In this document: positions 1-9,870 of the stretch, piece after piece | Layout: the number at the start of each line of letters is the position of its first letter | How positions within the stretch are numbered: the stretch's first letter is position 1 | Assembly (NCBI GenBank): GCA_037043455.1 | Contig: JAWPHD010001339.1 | Location: 62,001-126,000, forward strand | Direction: 5' to 3' | Origin: Cyrtodaria siliqua | Lineage: Eukaryota > Mollusca > Bivalvia > Adapedonta > Hiatellidae | Length of the DNA stretch: 64,000 nt | Made by a program: the position numbers and the translations under genes | The notes under the pieces: model-generated | Told to the model about the DNA's origin: nothing | Seen by the model: the letters and a program-made list of their open reading frames with translations, nothing else | The model's database searches: none

Positions 1-461
1 GTTTTATATACATTTCAGTTACATTACTCGAGAAATGGCGGTTTGGGCACAGCGTATCCTAATACAGATGTGAAGTCCTAAGAATAGTAATCCTATTGTC
101 GTGGCTTCAGCGGTGGATATTCCACAGGGTTGGCATTATGTTGCGGTCACAGCAGTGTGTAGTAATTATTTTACGAGAACATTTGAAGGAAAGCAACTAA
201 ATTTTAAATATCTGGCTTTGTGAACATCTGGTCCCAGGGTTCATTGAGTACAGTTTTCATTCACTTCAAAACTTGATCGGAGCTATGACCATTTTTCAAA
301 TTGTTATAAATATCGTGACTGCACATTTGTTATGCACATTATGTTTCTTGTTATATTATGCTGAAGCCATGGCCTTGTTATTCCAATAAATATAAAGTAA
401 GTTCAGTATTGAGTCTCTTTCATAGCCCATCTTCAATAAGGTCAATGTCTCTGGTGGGATC

Positions 462-521
462 GACCTACGATGCCATTGCGTTCGGACGCTGTGGTTTCTA
501 TAGGACCCTATATCTCATTTT
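462..521 (+). repeat. Penelope-like element 3'-end remnant
   Basis: About 60 bp here match 17811-17869, the 3' end of the Penelope-like element at 16-17.9 kb, with one inserted base and few changes. Both contain GACCTACGATGCCATTG and end near GGACCCTATAT. I infer a severely truncated second copy or solo terminal piece. No coding sequence remains around it. The flanking 1-461 shows nothing I recognise. Confidence 0.6.
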
Positions 522-599
522 AGTGAAAAGTTGGGGTTACCCTAATGTATTGTCCAACGTTTCAAAGCAATACATTTGACGGAATTGGAGATATATATC

Positions 600-1670
600 T
601 AGGAAAATACTTTAACCAAGAAAAACTTGATTAAGTTATTTTGTCTTTAGAGTGAAAGTTAAGGTTATTGTTGGAGTGGGGCTTAGCGAAAGGGCAATGG
701 CATATACCAGTGAATGTTCATACAAAGTTCCAAAGCAATATCATCGACGGTATTGGAGATATATAATATACCTTCAAAAAAGTATAACCAAGAAAACATG
801 TGACTACGTTCTGTTGTCTTTAAAGTCAAGTTCAAGGTCATTGGAGGAGTGGGTCGTACTGAATGTGTAAAGGCATACCCCTGTGAATGTTCGTACAACA
901 TTGCAAAGCAATACCTTTGACGGTATTGGAGATATATGCATTCACCAACACAACTTAACGAACAACTTTAACCAAGAAAAACATGATGAAGTTATTTTGT
1001 CTTAAAAAGTCAAGGCCAATGTCATGGTTGGGATGAAGCTTACTGAAAGGGTAAGGGCATACCCCGGTGAATGGTCATATAAAAGTTCAAAACAATACCT
1101 ATTGGAGATACATACCTTCCAAAAGCATTAACCAAAAACTTTAACCAAGAAGAACTTGATGAAGTTATTTTGTCTTAAACGCCAAGGTCAAGGTCATTGG
1201 TGGGGTGGGCCTTACTGAAACGGTAAGGGCATATCCAACTAAATGTTCACACAAATACAAAGTTTCAAAGCAATCCGTATGACTGTATTGGAGATATATA
1301 CCTTCCAAACAACTTTAACCAAAACTTTTAACAAAGGAACACTTGACGAAGTTATTTTGTCTTTAGAGTCAGGATCAAGGTCATTGGTGGAGTGGGCCTT
1401 ACTGAAAAGGTAAGGGAATACCCCCAGTAAATGTTCATACAAAGTTTTAAAGAAATACGTTCGAATATATTGGAGATATCTACCTTCCAAAAACTTTAAC
1501 CAAAAACTTTAACCAACAAACACTTGACGAAGTTATTTTGTCTTTAAAGTCAAGGTCACTGCTGGATTGGGTCTTATTGAAAGGGTAAGTAAATGTTCAT
1601 ACAAAGTTTCAAAGCAATACCTTTGATGGTATTAGAGATATATGCCTTGCTAAAAACTTTAACCAAATGA
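600..1670. repeat. tandem array, about 180-bp unit, six copies
   Basis: A unit containing 'aaccaagaaaaacttgatga', 'agttattttgtctt', a stretch like 'aaggtcattggtggagtggg', 'gaatgttcatacaaagtt' and 'tattggagatatata' recurs at roughly 614, 787, 971, 1144, 1330 and 1510. Units are diverged and vary by a few bases. The short ORFs here lie inside the repeats and repeat with them, so I do not call genes. Such short-unit arrays are common in mollusc intergenic DNA. Confidence 0.85.
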
Positions 1671-2309
1671 TGACGGCGGGGCCGCCGCCGGAAAAGTGTC
1701 TCTATGTCTCGCTGTTTTTCTTCGAAAAAGGCGAGACAAAAATGTCCTCCAAACTTGACATGGCTTCATCGGCTTTTTAAAAAAACATCAATCAAAATTG
1801 ATTCAGATGTAAGGCAAACTCAGCCGTTCAAACCCCAGCGTTCGGTAGATGCTACACAATTTATGTATACACTGTAGCCAGTTAATATTTCGTCTGCTTC
1901 AAGATAAAGGTTTCAGCACTCTGACCAATCACTGATCTTATTTTTACAGGTAAAGCTATTAATAGATGCACCAAATTCAAAATTTGACAGGAATAAAAGT
2001 TTTGTTCTAGAAAGTATGGAAAATAAATACATTATATAATTATTTTGATATATCTGTATAGAGTAATGTTTAATGTATTTACATGCCAAATTGTATGGTT
2101 TAAAAATGCTTTAATATTTAGAAATTTGTGATTAAACCTCTCTGAGCAGCATAATGCATAAAATGATCAGAAAAGTTTCTCTAGTGCCATTTTGGGTTTT
2201 TTATACTCAACACTGGCCTTTAAGCTAATATTTGTTTTCGATAGTTTCATATTTTTCTATTTATAGCCTCCATAAAAGGTGTCAGACCAGTCAGGAAGTT
2301 CTTCTACTC
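1671..2309. other. gene-free stretch
   Basis: I see no coding signal. A short GC-rich patch (GGCGGGGCCGCCGCCGG, about 1676-1692) stands out from the AT-rich surroundings but has no recognisable role. Confidence 0.5.
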
Positions 2310-3145
2310 CGAGAGCAGTTGTCTTGCAAAAATGTCAACGTATCCTACCTCATCCGTAGAAGGTTTGACACTTGATCATAATAGAGTAACACCCCAGGAA
2401 TATTTCTATCCCTGTTGTAGTCATACATTGTGGTAGCACTAAACGGTTATTCAAGATGGCGTCCAAGATTGCCGCCAAAATGTGATATACAGTGATAATA
2501 ATCGTTTTGTTGCATAACATTCGTACCAATAAAGATATTCTTCCATAAATTTACAGGTATGTGTATCTTAGATATCTGACGTAAAATTTAGTAATGAATG
2601 GCAAAGTTCGAGGTCATTGTCAATGATCAAAGTTCAAATTTGAGCTATTTTAGTGTCTTCGTGTCGACTTGGTTTATTTTAAACAAAGAAACAGAGATAT
2701 GTTTGACACTTGATCATGTTAGAGTAACATCCCAGGAATAGGTCTAGCCCTATGAATTGTGGTAGCACTAAATAGGTATTCAATATGGCGTCCAAGATGA
2801 CCGACAAAGTGTGATATAGTCATGATAATTGTTTTGTTGCACCATTACAAATATTATTATATACATTTACGAGTATGTGTATCAATTTATCTCATGCAAG
2901 GTTTGGTAATATATGGCAAAGTTCAAGGTCACAGTCAAGGGTCAACGGTCAAATTTTATATTTTTTGGTGTCTATGTTTTCATGGTTCATTTTAAAGCAC
3001 ACACTGTAGAAGTTTTGACAGTTTATCATGTTAAAGTAATATCCCAGAAATATTTCTAGCCCTGTTATAGTCATATACTGAGGTAGCACAAAACAGTTAT
3101 TCAAGATGGGGTCCAAGATGGCAACTAAAATGCGATATACAATCA
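2310..3145. repeat. tandem array, about 310-340-bp unit, about 2.5 copies
   Basis: The phrase 'gtttgacacttgatcatgtt' followed by 'agagtaacatcccaggaat' and 'ttcaagatggcgtccaaga' occurs near 2362, 2701 and 3013. The third unit is partial and ends near 3145. Copies differ by substitutions and small indels, so the array is old. No ORF is conserved between units. Confidence 0.85.
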
Positions 3146-4750
3146 GTAATATACTACATACCCGTCCTTTCCAAAAACGCAAGCTCCCATTGAAGCCTCA
3201 AATGCCATATAAAACTCTGTGTATGTTGTAAAGGAGCTGCCAAGATATAATATAGAGCTTGACAAATATTTGTATACATCATAACATGTATTCCATACTA
3301 CATATTCATGTCCTAGTGTCAATTTGGAAACACAGTCAGGGGTTAAATACATGGAATACTATTAGAGACGTTTCAGCTGTTTAAACTATACAGATATAAG
3401 CACGACTCTTAATGCTATATGTATATTTACAATGTAATGACAAATACAACCCAGTTCAGTACTATGAAGAAAATGCTGAAGTGAGTTACTGAGTTAAAAG
3501 AGACATTTTGCGATGACGATTTGTACTGTCTGCAATGCACGTTTCAATACTAGTGACTTAAAATGACCCATTTTGATGTTTGAGGCTGTTTCATGTAGAT
3601 GATAGAGTTTAATTTAGTTTGATTTGCCAGTGTCTTATATCGCGTGCAGGATCCCTAACATTTTTGAGACATATAAAGCGCAAACAAATTTGTCAATGGA
3701 CATTGCATTTTCCAAATATAATACCTCATCTTCTAGTGATATAAGGTTATATTGGGACAGCAATCTCAGAGGGAGATGAGATGAATGACAATTGGAATGC
3801 CTCTACCAGGGCTCAAACACAGGTGGAGCTGATGTTTGTAGCTCTAGAGCTGAAGGCCTATATCCACTGAACTACCTATGGCGATCATAGGTTTTTCTGG
3901 GACAGTGTGTCTTGGTATATGTTTCAGTTTGTCTTTTTTCTGTTCGGAATCATAGTTCATAACAAGTTAGAGAGTTAAATGCGTATTCACCTATTAGTGC
4001 AGCAACATCGGTATGAGGTGAATGTATAACTACTCAAATATGATCCTGGGAGCCATGTTGATCATCAAAATCATGCGTCTTCGGTTTTATGTGCACTTGA
4101 CAAATGCATACAGTACCCATGTCATCCCTGAATTCACCAGCAAGAATGACAACTTCACCATGAAGAATATGTCAGATGCATCATGGCACCGTCCTAAGGA
4201 ATGATGTTAAGCTGGTTTATTGACATAGTTACTAACGTAAAATTTTGCCACTGCGGAACTGAGGTGTTATCAGCTGCAATTATTTTTTCCAATGCATTTG
4301 ACGAACATTTTGTCCTCTTCCCGCTTTAATCGACTCACCTCTATAATATTTGACTATATGAGATATATCGCAACTGTCTTGTTTAAGTGACTTGGTAAAT
4401 ATTTTCCAGTATGTATTTGCTATAACTGTCCAAATTTCGAAGCACTATATAAACTCTATCTAAATGAGTAAGCACCCCATTTTTCGAAGCAGCGAGACAA
4501 GTACATCAGTAATTCTTCAAACAGGCCAACTTAACAACATGAATATGTGAAAGCTGGTGCAACGTTGAGCCTGAAATATTGCATCGTGATACAGTTCTCA
4601 TTCACGTTGTCGAATATCAGTGATAACACGCAAATGATTTGTCAAGCGCAAATACAACCATTGGATGATCTCAGGTCTCACCATAAAGAGGCAGAAAAAG
4701 ACATGCTATTTAATGTGCAGCTTTTTTCAGAATTTGGTGATGTGAATTTA
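3146..4750. other. gene-free stretch
   Basis: Only short unconserved ORFs of 60-77 codons are present, with no motif I recognise on either strand. No clear repeat unit was seen. Probably ordinary intergenic DNA or old unrecognisable transposon sequence. Confidence 0.5.
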
Positions 4751-4754
4751 TTGA

Positions 4755-5790
4755 TTATTTCTTGAATTTCGTCACTTTCGTTTTTTTGTTCATCAATTGA
4801 TTATACAGTTCTGGATCGGATATTGTGTTGGTATATTTCCGACGACTGAGACTAAAAACATGTCCAATACTTTTACCTTTACGATATACTACCTTAAAAT
4901 CATATACCTTGAGTTCTAGTGCCCACCTATATAATCGATTATTTGTATGTTTTGCTGTTTGTAAATATTTCAATGCGATATGATCAGTTATCACCGTAAT
5001 ACTACTTCCATATAAGTCCTATATTTTCTAACACCTGAAACCAAAGCAGGCATTTCTAGTTCAGATATTGCGTACCTGATTTCAGCCGGTTTGAGGTCTC
5101 TAACTCCGTTCGCGATGTGACAATACATATCCGATAGACATAGTCGACGCATCTGTGCTGACAATAAAATGTTTAGTCATATCTGGGTATGCCAACATTG
5201 GTGTTGAGATTAATGCAGCCTTTAATGTTTCAAAATTATCATTTCAGTTTTCAGTCCATTTAAATACAGCATCTTTTGTTTTGTCAACAGTTTTGTTGAA
5301 GGCGTTGCTATTTGTGAATATGCCTTGTTAAATCTGCGGTAATAATTTGTAAGACCGAGGAACGCTCGTACCTCATGAATATTTTTAACTAATGGATAGT
5401 TCTGTACAACATTAGTCTTTTTATTATCTACTTCGATTCCATTGCTGATAAATAATGTCCTAAATATATGTTTTCTCTCGCAAAATGACATTTGGAAGGT
5501 TTTAGCCTGAAGTTTGCTTGTTTTAATCGGTCAAAAACTTGTTGTAAATGTTCGAAATGTTCTTCCATGTTTTTGCTAATAATATCATCAATGAAACAGG
5601 TTGCAAAATATGACAACCCCTTTAATACTTTTGTCATGAGTTTTTGATGAAAGGCATATTTTTCCGACCAAACCCAGAACGTTGCTAGACATACTTTTGG
5701 CCTTGAATAGTTGTAAATCCAGCCTTATAGCAGTAGTATAAATACTGAGGGTACCAGGGTTTCCTTCCTCGCGACAAAGCAATCAAATAG
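4755..5790 (-). pseudogene. Ty3/Gypsy reverse transcriptase and RNase H relic
   Basis: Minus-strand fragments in the order expected for a Ty3/Gypsy pol. RT motif (F/Y)xDD is seen as CFIDDIISKNMEEHFEHL, followed by FRLKPSKCHFA (5428-5637). RT thumb with RAFLGLTNYYRRF is in 5222-5491. An RNase H start with FIVSTDAS and IGYVLSH lies around 5100-5200, and ITDHIALKYL...RWALEL...VVYRKGKSIGHV at 4755-4994. Several frameshifts and stops separate the pieces. Gag, protease, integrase and LTRs are not visible, so this is an internal fragment that ends about 180 bp from the first Polinton gene. The family is clear; the clade is not. Confidence 0.85.
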
Positions 5791-5972
5791 TTATCAAGTT
5801 GTCTCCTGTTGCCCTTAACACAAACATTTGCAAACGCCAAATGGCGATGCCATGTCTGCTGCCAGACCCACACAACTATACAAACTGCTTGATTGCCCTT
5901 CGCTTAGGAAGAACGTTACCAGTACCCCCAGTATCTATTAATTTTGTAAATAACTAAAACATTTGCAATTTA

Positions 5973-6287
5973 TTAAGCAAAGTCAGACGGAACCGGACAG
6001 TAGACTTCATCATCGCTCTGCATATCATATTTTACCATGGAGCATTTTATTTTCCTACACTTTGCTATTTTGTATTTCAGTTCAAGAAGCTCTTCTCTGT
6101 TACTATCCAGCTCACGTTCATAATTATCCATTTCGACCAGCAGTCGTCTTTTATTGCTGTCCATAAAATCATCACGAACTACTTCATATTCTACTTGGAG
6201 TTGCCTACCTCTCATCAATTCTCTTCTATATTTATCTTTTAAATTGTTAAGTTTTCTGCAAACCTTTTCTAACTTTTCTTGTTCCAT
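5973..6287 (-). CDS. coiled-coil hypothetical protein of the Polinton element (104 aa)
   Basis: Intact 104-codon ORF rich in Glu, Lys, Arg and Leu from residue 1 to about 85 (MEQEKLEKVCRKLNNLKDKY...), predicted by eye to be one long coiled coil, with an acidic tail. It is the last gene of the minus-strand block, next to the integrase. The ATG follows an AT-rich TATATAATGG start context and a GGGCTTAAA box that also precedes two plus-strand genes of the element. I do not recognise a family. One of the few unbroken genes of this copy. It could be a small structural or DNA-associated protein, but that is a guess. Confidence 0.6.
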   Translation of the reverse strand: MEQEKLEKVCRKLNNLKDKYRRELMRGRQLQVEYEVVRDDFMDSNKRRLLVEMDNYERELDSNREELLELKYKIAKCRKIKCSMVKYDMQSDDEVYCPVPSDFA

Positions 6288-6326
6288 TATATATAATAAT
6301 ACTATATATAATTATGTTTAAGCCCT
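6288..6326 (-). promoter_or_regulatory. AT-rich start region with GGGCTTAAA box
   Basis: On the minus strand GGGCTTAAACATAATT is followed by repeated TATATA/TATTAT and then the ATG of the coiled-coil gene. The box GGCTTAAA (plus-strand complement at 6317-6324) recurs upstream of the genes at 18396 and 20081 on the other strand. A promoter role is inferred from recurrence and position only. Confidence 0.45.
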
Positions 6327-6328
6327 TA

Positions 6329-7140
6329 TTTCATATTTTCAATATCCTTAAATGGGACCCAACTATTGAAATCATCATTGTAACCCTTCCATGTAATCAA
6401 TGCTTGTTTCTTTTTGTAATCACGTCGTATTACTTTTTCAATCCTAAATATTTCTTGCTCTGCTTTTATCATTTCTAATTCTTAAAAGCTTCCATCAATG
6501 TTTTCGTTGTTTAAATCTTTTATGTTGTATGTCACTGGATTTGTGTTTTGAATTTCATCAACAGCAAATATTTCTTCGGTCCAATTTGGAGTATAACGTT
6601 TCTCAAACGTTCTTTTATATTTGCTGATTCTAAAATTATCCCCTATTTTAAACTTTGGTTTAATTTGATTACTTCTCATCTTTCCAGACAAGTTGAAATA
6701 CACTGTTCCTTTATTCTTTTCATCACTTGCTTCAGTCGGCGTCATTTTAATACTCCGATGTTTGTATTATTGTATTTATCAACCATCATCTGTAGCACGT
6801 CTAAATATGTATTTGTATTGTTTGCTGTGAAATATTTCCACATCTTTTCTTTAAATGTTCTGTTAAATCGTTCAATTACTACAGCTTTCCCGAAATTAAA
6901 CGTGTGATACATTTTGATATTATTATCATCAAGGAATTGCTTAAACACCTTGTTATAAACATTCCACACCTTGATCAACCCAGAGCAATTTACAGTGTCT
7001 TCCTGTACTTATTATCTGTTGGAAAGCTTTTCTAAACCAGTTTTATTTGGAACTGGTACAACCCAAGCACATTTACTAAATACATCAATAACACTAAGCA
7101 AATATTTAGTATCTTTATTATAATAAATACTTCAAAGACA
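6329..7140 (-). pseudogene. Polinton retroviral-type integrase, C-terminal part with chromodomain
   Basis: Minus-strand reading in order: KYLLSVIDVFSKCAWVVPVP near 7040-7125 (core strands following the first catalytic Asp), CKLLWVDQG near 6985-7000 (second Asp), then 6742-6978 with VVIERFNRTFKEKMWKYF (catalytic Glu in IERFNR). 6482-6745 holds the beta-barrel C-terminal domain (FKIGDNFRISKYKRTFEKRY...WTEEIF), and after an in-frame TAA at 6482-6484 comes a chromodomain-like end (IFRIEKVIRRDYK...ALITWKGY...SWVPFKDIENM). At least two frameshifts lie at about 6980-7040. Known role: inserts the linear element DNA into the host chromosome. The N-terminal part is on the far side of a LINE insertion at 8466-8640. 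Not functional here. Confidence 0.92.
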
Positions 7141-8465
7141 AAAGTAATGCTTATAACCACTCACCAAAAGAGAGCTTGTATGAATACTGACAACTTATAT
7201 TTGAATTTAAACAATGATAGTCTGAATACAATAGCTAAAGACAAAATACTTGGTGTTTTTATAGACAATAACTTGACATGGACTTCTCATACAAATAGAA
7301 TTTGCAAAAAAATGACATCCAATTTATGGCTATTGTCGCGAATAAAGGAATATCTTTCTATTGAGCATAGAACTCAATTTTATAAAACTTACATTCAACC
7401 CCATATAGATTATTGTAATATTGTATGGGGAGGTGCATCACAAATACACCTAGATAGAATTTACCGTCTACAAAAACGTGCATGTAAGATAATATTGGAC
7501 TATAATGTTGTGGATGTAGTAGAAAGCATGCAAGAATTAAAAATATTAATAGTATTTGACCGATTATATCTGCGAAAAGCAAAGTTTATGTTTAAAGTAT
7601 ACAGATCTGAAACTCCTCAGTATGTAAATGAAATGTTCAGACGTCGAATAGCAAATGAAAAACTACCCGTTTTGAGATCAGAAACAGCCAATATTTTTAT
7701 CCCCCCACAACCAAAGAAAGAAATATTCAAGCAAAGTGTTACATATTCTGGACCAATCATTTGGAATAGCTTGCCAGACAGTTTAAAAAGCTTGAAAACA
7801 GTTGATTCTTTTCATTGTAACTTCGTAAAATGGATAAAACAAACCTCATAAGAGTTATTAATGTATTACTAAAAACATCTAGACTGATATTAAAGATTGC
7901 GAATAATATATCTAAATCTGAAATTATTTGAGTTCAGAATATTTAATTTTCGGTTTGAACATTTTGTAAATAAAATACAAGAGAATATAGGGGAGTTAGA
8001 TATGTTCATCAGACAGTATGATTGTATGTAAGTATGAACGGAAAGTGTTAGCGTTTAGCTTTGTTTAATTGTTTATCTGTTTTGTTATTATTGTTTTTTC
8101 AAATAATTAATATCCTTTTTTGTTTGTCTATGTTTTCAGGTATCTACATATATGTTATGATTTTTGTGCATGTTTTATGTTTATTAATTATTATTTTTAT
8201 TATTATTTGTGAGTTTGAGTAATTTGAAATCTAATGAGCAGGCCTGTGGACAGAAGCTGAATTGGAGGTGGCTGCGTATACAAGGGGGTGTGAGGCTGGC
8301 TGCTGATATCTTATTCTCTTATTCATTATGTTTAACCAATTTGCCAATAAGTATTGTAAATGTGTAAATAATAGAGGGCCACATGGAAGATTAGTTTTGT
8401 AACTAAATGTGTATTACCCTCTGTAAATAAAGTCTATTATTATTATTATTATTATTATTATTACT
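7141..8465 (+). mobile_element. 5'-truncated CR1/Jockey-type LINE with (ATT)n tail, inserted in the integrase gene
   Basis: Plus-strand ORF 7147-7851 (234 aa) reads as the C-terminal end of a LINE reverse transcriptase: LGVFIDNNLTWTSHTNRICKK, LLSRIKEYLS, TQFYKTYIQPHIDYCNIVWG, LQKRACKIIL, and GPIIWNSLPDSLK near the end. It is followed by about 580 bp of 3' UTR and an (ATT)n tail at about 8435-8460, preceded by TGTAAATAAAGTC. The catalytic core is missing, as expected for 5' truncation during target-primed reverse transcription. The remaining ORF has no stop, so the insertion is probably young. It splits the integrase between its first and second catalytic Asp. Target-site duplications could not be resolved (TACTT is possible). 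Confidence 0.9.
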
Positions 8466-8640
8466 TTGAAAACGATTGCATATCAACCAAATCAGCAGAC
8501 CATATTTTATCAATTTTATTAACAATCACGCGGCGTTGAGTGAACTTTCTTCGTATAGGTTTATGAAGTTCATCTGCTAACTTGTCAGTCCACTTCAACG
8601 CCTTTTCTCGTGTTTTAAGTTTCCAAGACCAAGTTTATAT
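8466..8640 (-). pseudogene. Polinton integrase, N-terminal part
   Basis: Minus-strand reading ADELHKPIRRKF, RRVIVNKIDKIWSADLVDMQSFSK. The Asp of SADLVDM is the first catalytic Asp of the DDE triad. The reading stops at the LINE junction and resumes at 7140. In this frame there is no ATG before the LADELHKP segment, and a TAA closes it near 8640. The preceding ORF (8595-8903, PLA2) runs straight into it in another frame. I therefore infer that the integrase was once continuous with the upstream PLA2 protein, or used a lost start. Confidence 0.88.
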
Positions 8641-9130
8641 TTTGTACTAATAACTGGTTTTACTATAATTTTTTTAGCAATCTGTTCTCCAATAGTTTTA
8701 GACTTACTAGATTTCAAACCAGCAAGCATGTTTTTATCACACATTGATTTATTACTAGGATTTTCATCATAGCAATAATCATGATCTTTGCAAACAGCAT
8801 CTAATTCATTTGCCGGTTCTCCACTATCAAGTGGATTACCAGGACCACAATATTGATAACCAGATATTGTTAACCCCTTTTTAGGTAATAAAAGAAGTAA
8901 CACTTTATGAATATCAATATTTCCACCTTGTGTACTTTTAACAAACTGTGTTTTAGAAGTAACACTTTATGAATATCAATATTTCCACCTTGTGTACTTT
9001 TAACAAACTGTGTTTTAGTAATACCACAAGATGCACAAGTTGCTTTTAACATTCTTCTGCAATCTTTTGCTAATATGTAATGAGGATTAACATTTTCAGT
9101 AACCATCTTTTCTTTAACACAGTAACTCAT
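8595..9130 (-). pseudogene. Cys-rich (DUF5679-like) plus parvovirus-type phospholipase A2 protein, frameshifted
   Basis: Two overlapping minus-strand frames make one protein. The first (8870-9130) starts with SYCVKEKM...CRRMLKATCASCGITK, a small zinc-ribbon-like segment similar to DUF5679. The second (8595-8903) has YQYCGPGNPLDSGEP (calcium loop) and LDAVCKDHDYCY (His-Asp catalytic pair), the signature of the PLA2 domain known from parvovirus capsid proteins and from adintoviruses, where it is thought to help virions cross endosomal membranes. The frame is broken by a 62-bp tandem duplication at 8895-9018. The ATG at 9128-9130 follows a TAATCTAATC box that holds the upstream protease's stop codon. 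Confidence 0.85.
8895..9018. repeat. 62-bp exact tandem duplication
   Basis: Two adjacent copies (8895-8956 and 8957-9018) that look identical, each starting AAGTAACACTTTATGAATAT and ending TGTGTTTTAG. Sixty-two is not a multiple of three, so the duplication shifts the reading frame between the Cys-rich and PLA2 segments. Near identity implies a recent event. Confidence 0.95.
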
Positions 9131-9149
9131 ATATAATATGATTAGATTA
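9131..9149 (-). promoter_or_regulatory. TAATCTAAT start box overlapping the protease stop
   Basis: Minus-strand TAATCTAATC begins 19 bases before the PLA2-gene ATG and is followed by ATATTATAT. Its first three bases (9147-9149) are the TAA stop of the protease. The same arrangement occurs at 11163 and 13566. Promoter role inferred. Confidence 0.5.
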
Positions 9150-9852
9150 AACTTCGTTTACAAAATATGATTTTATAATGCTTTCATTCGCTATTGGTTT
9201 GTATGGTTTTAATATTTTATAAAGAATATCGTACACACTATTTCCTTCTTGCAACTTTTGACAAAGTACAAACAGAAATATCCGCACAAGACACTTGTTT
9301 TATCTTGATATTGAATAGTGTTGTATTTTATATTAGTTATGTACGCTAAAACTTCTTTTGATGGGCTTAGACCAAACGGGTCGAAGTAATAATTACCATA
9401 GTAACAAGTCCAGTGTGTACCAGGTCCGGTATGATCATCAAGATTAATAATACCAGGTTTTTGTTTGTTTTGTTTTATTGGTAATTTGTTTTTGCTGTAC
9501 GTCCCACTGAATTTCTGTATATCTAACTGCTTAACTCACTTTATTATGTCTAAGTTAGAGATAGGCTCGTTTTTGAAAACTAATTTTTTTTACGAATGTG
9601 ATACTTCTATATGGCCTTATTTGTGAGTCTACTTGCAAACCTTTTCCACGATCAACTCTTGGTCCTTTTCCTTTTCCACCTACTTTCAAACTTTTTCAAG
9701 TTAAACCAATAATAAGAGATTCAACCAATGGAATTCCCAGTTAGTTGGTTATTTTTTAACCTGAGTGTTAATTCGCTCTTGTTATCATAAGCCCTCGCTA
9801 AACTCTGTTTCTGGCCATCTGATAAATTTACTGAATAATTTACGTAAGTCAT
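9147..9852 (-). pseudogene. adenovirus-type cysteine protease (Polinton PRO) with N-terminal extension, broken
   Basis: Missed by simple ORF calling because of stops and frameshifts. From the ATG at 9850-9852 the minus strand reads TYVNYSVNLSDGQKQSLARAY...ELTLRLKNNQLTG, a segment I know from Polinton/adintovirus proteins, then a Gly/Lys/Arg patch near 9640-9680. Around 9280-9560 it reads as the protease: INLDDHTGPGTHW (catalytic His), YYFDPFGLSPSKEV (acidic residue), a Gln in the NTIQYQD stretch, and SVLCGYFCLYFV (catalytic Cys). A frameshift near 9255 leads to the C-terminus GNSVYDILYKILKPY and a stop at 9147. One in-frame TGA lies near 9535. Known role: maturation of capsid precursors. All four active-site positions are still visible, but the gene cannot be translated whole. 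Confidence 0.85.
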
Positions 9853-9870
9853 ATATATTATAAGTTAAAT
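9853..9870 (-). promoter_or_regulatory. AT-rich start context of the protease gene
   Basis: Minus-strand TTAACTTATAATATAT directly precedes the protease ATG and abuts the major capsid stop codon. It matches the AT-rich part of the start motif seen at other genes of the element but has only a degenerate TAATTTAAC in place of TAATCTAAT. Confidence 0.35.

Noticed and set aside
683..901. ORFs of 70-80 codons on both strands in the 0.6-1.7 kb array
   Set aside because: They fall within diverged tandem units and their readings are not preserved between units.
3143..3352. 69-codon minus ORF with YLTPDCVSKL
   Set aside because: No family resemblance, no neighbours of the same reading, ordinary length for chance ORFs in this DNA.
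6548..6907. 119-codon plus-strand ORF, hydrophobic
   Set aside because: Antisense shadow of the integrase C-terminal region, which has strong motifs on the minus strand.
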